Under the pieces are notes generated by a model, which saw only the letters and a program-made list of their open reading frames with translations, was not told the DNA's origin and searched no databases. Made by a program: the position numbers and the translations under genes. Positions 61,576-64,000 of a stretch of 64,000 bases of DNA are shown one piece after another (within the stretch, counting starts at the first letter, position 1; each line of letters starts with the position of its first letter). Source of the DNA: Saccharopolyspora hirsuta (GTDB taxonomy: Bacteria > Actinomycetota > Actinomycetes > Mycobacteriales > Pseudonocardiaceae); assembly GCF_008630535.1 (NCBI RefSeq), contig NZ_VWPH01000009.1, forward strand, positions 186,001 to 250,000, read 5' to 3'.

Positions 61576-62754
61576 ATGGTCGACTTCTCGCTCTCCGACA
61601 CCGAGCGCGACATCAGGGACTGGGTGCGCAACTTCGTCCAGCGCGAGCTGGTGCCGCTGGAACCGGAGGTGCTGCGGCGGGAGCGGGCGGGCGAGCGCGG
61701 CCTGACCAAGGACGAGCAGCACGAGCTGCAGCAGAAGGCGAAGGACGCCGGGTTCTGGGGCGTGCAGACGCCCGAGGAGTACGGCGGCATGGGCCTGTCG
61801 GCGGTGATGTCCGCGCTGATCGAGATCGAGCTCGGCCGCACCTACGTGCCGTTCCGGTTCGGCGGCTACGCCGACAACATCCTCTACTACGCCAACGAGG
61901 AGCAGAAGCAGCGCTACCTGCTGCCGACCATCGAGGGCACCCGCAAGTCCTGCTTCGCGATCACCGAGCCGGGCGCCGGGTCGGACGCCAAGGACCTGCG
62001 CACCACGGCGGTCAAGGACGGCGCGGAGTGGGTGATCAACGGCGAGAAGACGTTCATCACCGGCGGCATCGACGCGGACTTCGTGATGGTCTTCGCGGTC
62101 ACCGACAAGGAGAAGGGCGCCGACGGCGGCGTCACCTGCTTCCTGGTCGACCGCGACATGGGCTGGAAGTCCGAGCCGATCGACATCATGGGCCCGTGGG
62201 AGCGCCAGCCCGCCGCGCTGGTCTTCGACAACGTGCGGGTGCCCGAGGGCAACGTCCTCGGCGAGGTCGGCCACGGCTTCAAGCTCGCCATGCAGTGGAT
62301 CGGCCGCGGCCGCTACATGCTGCCCGCGCGGGCGCTGGGCGCCTGCGAGCGGCTGGTCGAGATGGGCATGGAGTACGCCAAGCAGCGCGAGACCTTCGGC
62401 AAGCCGATCGCCGAGCGCCAGGCGATCCAGTGGATGGTGGCGGACTCGGCGGTGGAGATCGAGGCGCTGCGCTGGCTGGTGCTGCAGGCGGCGTGGCAGA
62501 TCGACCAGGGCATGGACTCCCGGCACGCGCAGTCGATCGCCAAGCTCTACGGCGCCACCCGCGCCAACGAGATCGTCGACCGGGTGCTGCAGATCCACGG
62601 CGGCATGGGCTACACCAAGGAGCTGCCGATCGAGCGCTGGTACCGCGACCTGCGCCTGCTGCGGATCTTCGAGGGCACCGACGAGATCCAGCGCCGCACG
62701 CTGGCCCGCAACCTGCTGAAGGGGCACGCCTCGGTGCGCGGAGTGCTCGGCTGA
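61576..62754 (+). CDS. acyl-CoA dehydrogenase
   Basis: 392 residues from the ATG at 61576 with GGAAGGG; an in-frame ATG at 61552 abuts the operator. The N-terminal helical, central beta and C-terminal helical domains are clear: CFAITEPGAGSDAKDLRTTA, MLPARALGACERLVEMGMEY, QIHGGMGYTKELPIERWYRD and RIFEGTDEIQRRTLARNLL. The catalytic Glu is expected in the IFEGTDEI region. It oxidises an acyl-CoA, chain length unknown. Probably repressed by the divergent TetR. Confidence 0.92.
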   Translation: MVDFSLSDTERDIRDWVRNFVQRELVPLEPEVLRRERAGERGLTKDEQHELQQKAKDAGFWGVQTPEEYGGMGLSAVMSALIEIELGRTYVPFRFGGYADNILYYANEEQKQRYLLPTIEGTRKSCFAITEPGAGSDAKDLRTTAVKDGAEWVINGEKTFITGGIDADFVMVFAVTDKEKGADGGVTCFLVDRDMGWKSEPIDIMGPWERQPAALVFDNVRVPEGNVLGEVGHGFKLAMQWIGRGRYMLPARALGACERLVEMGMEYAKQRETFGKPIAERQAIQWMVADSAVEIEALRWLVLQAAWQIDQGMDSRHAQSIAKLYGATRANEIVDRVLQIHGGMGYTKELPIERWYRDLRLLRIFEGTDEIQRRTLARNLLKGHASVRGVLG

Positions 62755-62811
62755 GCCCGTTTTGTCGGTAGTCTGGTGGCAAACCGTGGCACCGACGTGG
62801 TGGGAGCAACG

Positions 62812-62970
62812 ATGTCGCTGTTCAAGAAGGTCGCCGATTTCGCCAGCAGCCCGCAGGGCAAGAAGGTGATCGACCAGGCCAAGAAGTACGCCTCCGACCC
62901 GAAGAACAAGGAGAAGCTCGACCAGGTCAAGGACAAGTTCTTCGGCGGCAAGGGCGACAAGAAGAGCTGA
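62812..62970 (+). CDS. 52-residue Lys-rich helical protein (Rv0909/MT0933-like)
   Basis: From the ATG at 62812 with GGGAG six bases upstream: MSLFKKVADFASSPQGKKVI and then DQAKKYASDPKNKEKLDQVK. It is predicted amphipathic and very basic, with no Cys and no Trp. It resembles the small MT0933-type antitoxin/Rv0909 family by composition and repeat of AKK..A/DQ.K patterns, but no toxin gene is adjacent. A strong terminator follows. Confidence 0.6.
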   Translation: MSLFKKVADFASSPQGKKVIDQAKKYASDPKNKEKLDQVKDKFFGGKGDKKS

Positions 62971-62979
62971 CCCGGCAAC

Positions 62980-63009
62980 CGAACGGCCCCCGGCGACGGG
63001 GGCCGTTCG
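62980..63009 (+). terminator. terminator hairpin after the 52-residue gene
   Basis: CGAACGGCCCCCG and CGGGGGCCGTTCG pair over 13 bp with a 4-nt loop, followed by TCGTT. It is nearly ideal for a rho-independent terminator except for the short U-run. Confidence 0.85.
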
Positions 63010-63103
63010 TCGTTCCCGGCGCAGCGTTCCCCGATCCGGCCTTCCCGGATGATCTGGTCCGCTAGTATTCGCGCGCATCGCAGACGTTCGGCAGGAGCGG
63101 GCC

Positions 63104-63730
63104 ATGTCGCAACCACCTTGGCCGGGTAACCAGCAGGGGCCGGGCGGAGCCGTGCCGCCGCACGGCCAGTTCCCCTCACCGCATCCGCGGCAGGTCCCAC
63201 CTGGGCAGATGCCGCCGCAGGTTCCCCAGGGCCCGCCCGGTGGTCCGCAGCAGGCTCCGCCGCCAGGCGGTCCGCAGCGGCCTGGTGCGGTGCTCGCCGC
63301 CGTTGCGCTCGGCGGGATCGTCGCGCTGGTCGTGCTCGGGGTCGCCGTTTACACGTTGGTCGCGGGCTTCGCCGGGGCCAGCGGGGGCGGGGAGATCGTG
63401 GTGGTGCTGCTGGCCTTCATCGTCGGGGCGGTCGGCGCCATGCACGCGCTCGGCGTCTACCAGCTGCTGCACCCGCGGTTCCCGAACACCGCGATGATGG
63501 CCATGGCCGGGTGGATCACGGTGGCCGTCACCGGGTTCGGCGTGTTCCGCTCGATCCGCGGGCGCGGGGACGGCCCGGACCTCACCACGATGCTGGTGTG
63601 GATCGGGTTGGCCGCCGTCGTGATCACGCTGATGGTGCTGATCACCCGCCCGTCCGTCACGCGGTGGGTGCAGGCCGTCCACGCGCGCTCCCGCCAGCTC
63701 GGCCACGTCCCCAAGCAGCGTCGCCGCTGA
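63104..63730 (+). CDS. Pro/Gln-rich membrane protein
   Basis: 208 residues. The first 60 are Pro/Gly/Gln-rich (MSQPPWPGNQQGPGGAVPPH ... PGGPQQAPPPGGPQ) and probably disordered and cytosolic. Four hydrophobic segments follow (about 62-85, 95-115, 128-145, 160-178), with a basic end (RSRQLGHVPKQRRR). The type is common in actinomycetes, with no known role. Confidence 0.75.
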   Translation: MSQPPWPGNQQGPGGAVPPHGQFPSPHPRQVPPGQMPPQVPQGPPGGPQQAPPPGGPQRPGAVLAAVALGGIVALVVLGVAVYTLVAGFAGASGGGEIVVVLLAFIVGAVGAMHALGVYQLLHPRFPNTAMMAMAGWITVAVTGFGVFRSIRGRGDGPDLTTMLVWIGLAAVVITLMVLITRPSVTRWVQAVHARSRQLGHVPKQRRR

Positions 63731-63751
63731 CCGCGAGCGAAACCGCCGCGG

Positions 63752-64000
63752 TCAGCGGCGGTCGGGGAAGACCAGGCGGTCGACCAGGAAGAACTTGAGC
63801 ACGAACATCACCGCGTAGGTGCCCAGGAACGCGCCCCACACGACCGCGACCTGCGCGCTGCGGGCGTCCGGGAACAGGGCCTGCGCCAGGGCTTCGGCGT
63901 TGTGCGTGGCCAGGGCCGCCAGCAGGGCGGTGGTCACCGAGATGACCGCGTAGCGCAGGATCTCGCCGCGCAGACCGGCTCGGCCGGTGCTGCCCCAGGT
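63752..64000 (-). CDS. GtrA-family membrane protein, C-terminal part (cut by window edge)
   Basis: The visible 82 codons read LRGEILRYAVISVTTALLAA, then FPDARSAQVAVVWGAFLGTY and VMFVLKFFLVDRLVF. The pattern (RYA..S..TT....., then a last helix ending F.L.R.VF) fits GtrA-like proteins, which help move lipid-linked sugars. The N terminus is outside the window. A GTG at 63937 is an unlikely start because the frame continues. Confidence 0.7.
   Translation of the reverse strand, partial: TWGSTGRAGLRGEILRYAVISVTTALLAALATHNAEALAQALFPDARSAQVAVVWGAFLGTYAVMFVLKFFLVDRLVFPDRR

Overview
The window is 64 kb of high-GC DNA with densely packed genes, many GTG (a few TTG) starts and overlapping ATGA/GTGA operon junctions. 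Gene content points to a filamentous actinomycete of the Pseudonocardiaceae, with Saccharopolyspora-like as the best guess. The reasons are the dual-function PriA isomerase with no trpF, the trp-associated TIGR02234 membrane protein, the HelR-type RNA polymerase motor, the F420-type PPOX protein, and actinobacterial cobalamin and glycine riboswitches. The genus is inferred and was not tested by any search.

Layout. 1-7529: edge of a MerR gene, a split transketolase with a MerR-type promoter, then a histidine block hisH-(small membrane gene)-priA ... hisF-hisI, interrupted by an AraC/DUF2000 pair and a 5'-truncated peptidase. 8049-14102: tryptophan cluster trpE-TIGR02234-(short ORF)-trpC-trpB-trpA. 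14416-17793: lgt, an IclR regulator and asparagine synthetase. 18142-21250: vitamin B12 ABC importer under a cobalamin riboswitch. 21954-27999: gltBD glutamate synthase. 28172-30861: Tat-lipoprotein alkylsulfatase with a divergent TetR gene and tandem operators. 31020-43306: HelR, gluconate permease with its GntR regulator, a lytic transglycosylase, a large NB-ARC/LuxR regulator, a MatC-like carrier with a GntR/UTRA regulator and an amidohydrolase. 43621-53970: DUF2461, VanZ, pyruvate kinase, thioesterase II, an Lrp/LysE pair, a D,D-carboxypeptidase and two DedA genes. 54094-64000: a two-component system, an amino-acid permease, glyA and gcvT under a tandem glycine riboswitch, a TetR/acyl-CoA dehydrogenase pair, small and membrane proteins, and a partial GtrA gene.

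Most of the window is primary metabolism joined by nitrogen and one-carbon flow: glutamate and glutamine (gltBD, asnB, hisH), serine/glycine/C1 (glyA, gcvT), and histidine and tryptophan, which share PriA.

The most unusual content is intergenic. Five copies (R1-R5) and two reduced relatives (R6, R7) of a roughly 170-330 bp structured repeat lie between genes. Their primary sequence varies, but paired positions change together in at least three stems and at the terminal inverted repeats. Copies occur in either orientation relative to neighbouring genes, which argues for a dispersed mobile or structural element and not a conventional leader. I do not recognise it as a named family. A second, simpler family of hairpins (CGTGAG...CTCACG) sits at gene ends. 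I found no tRNA, rRNA, CRISPR array or complete insertion sequence.
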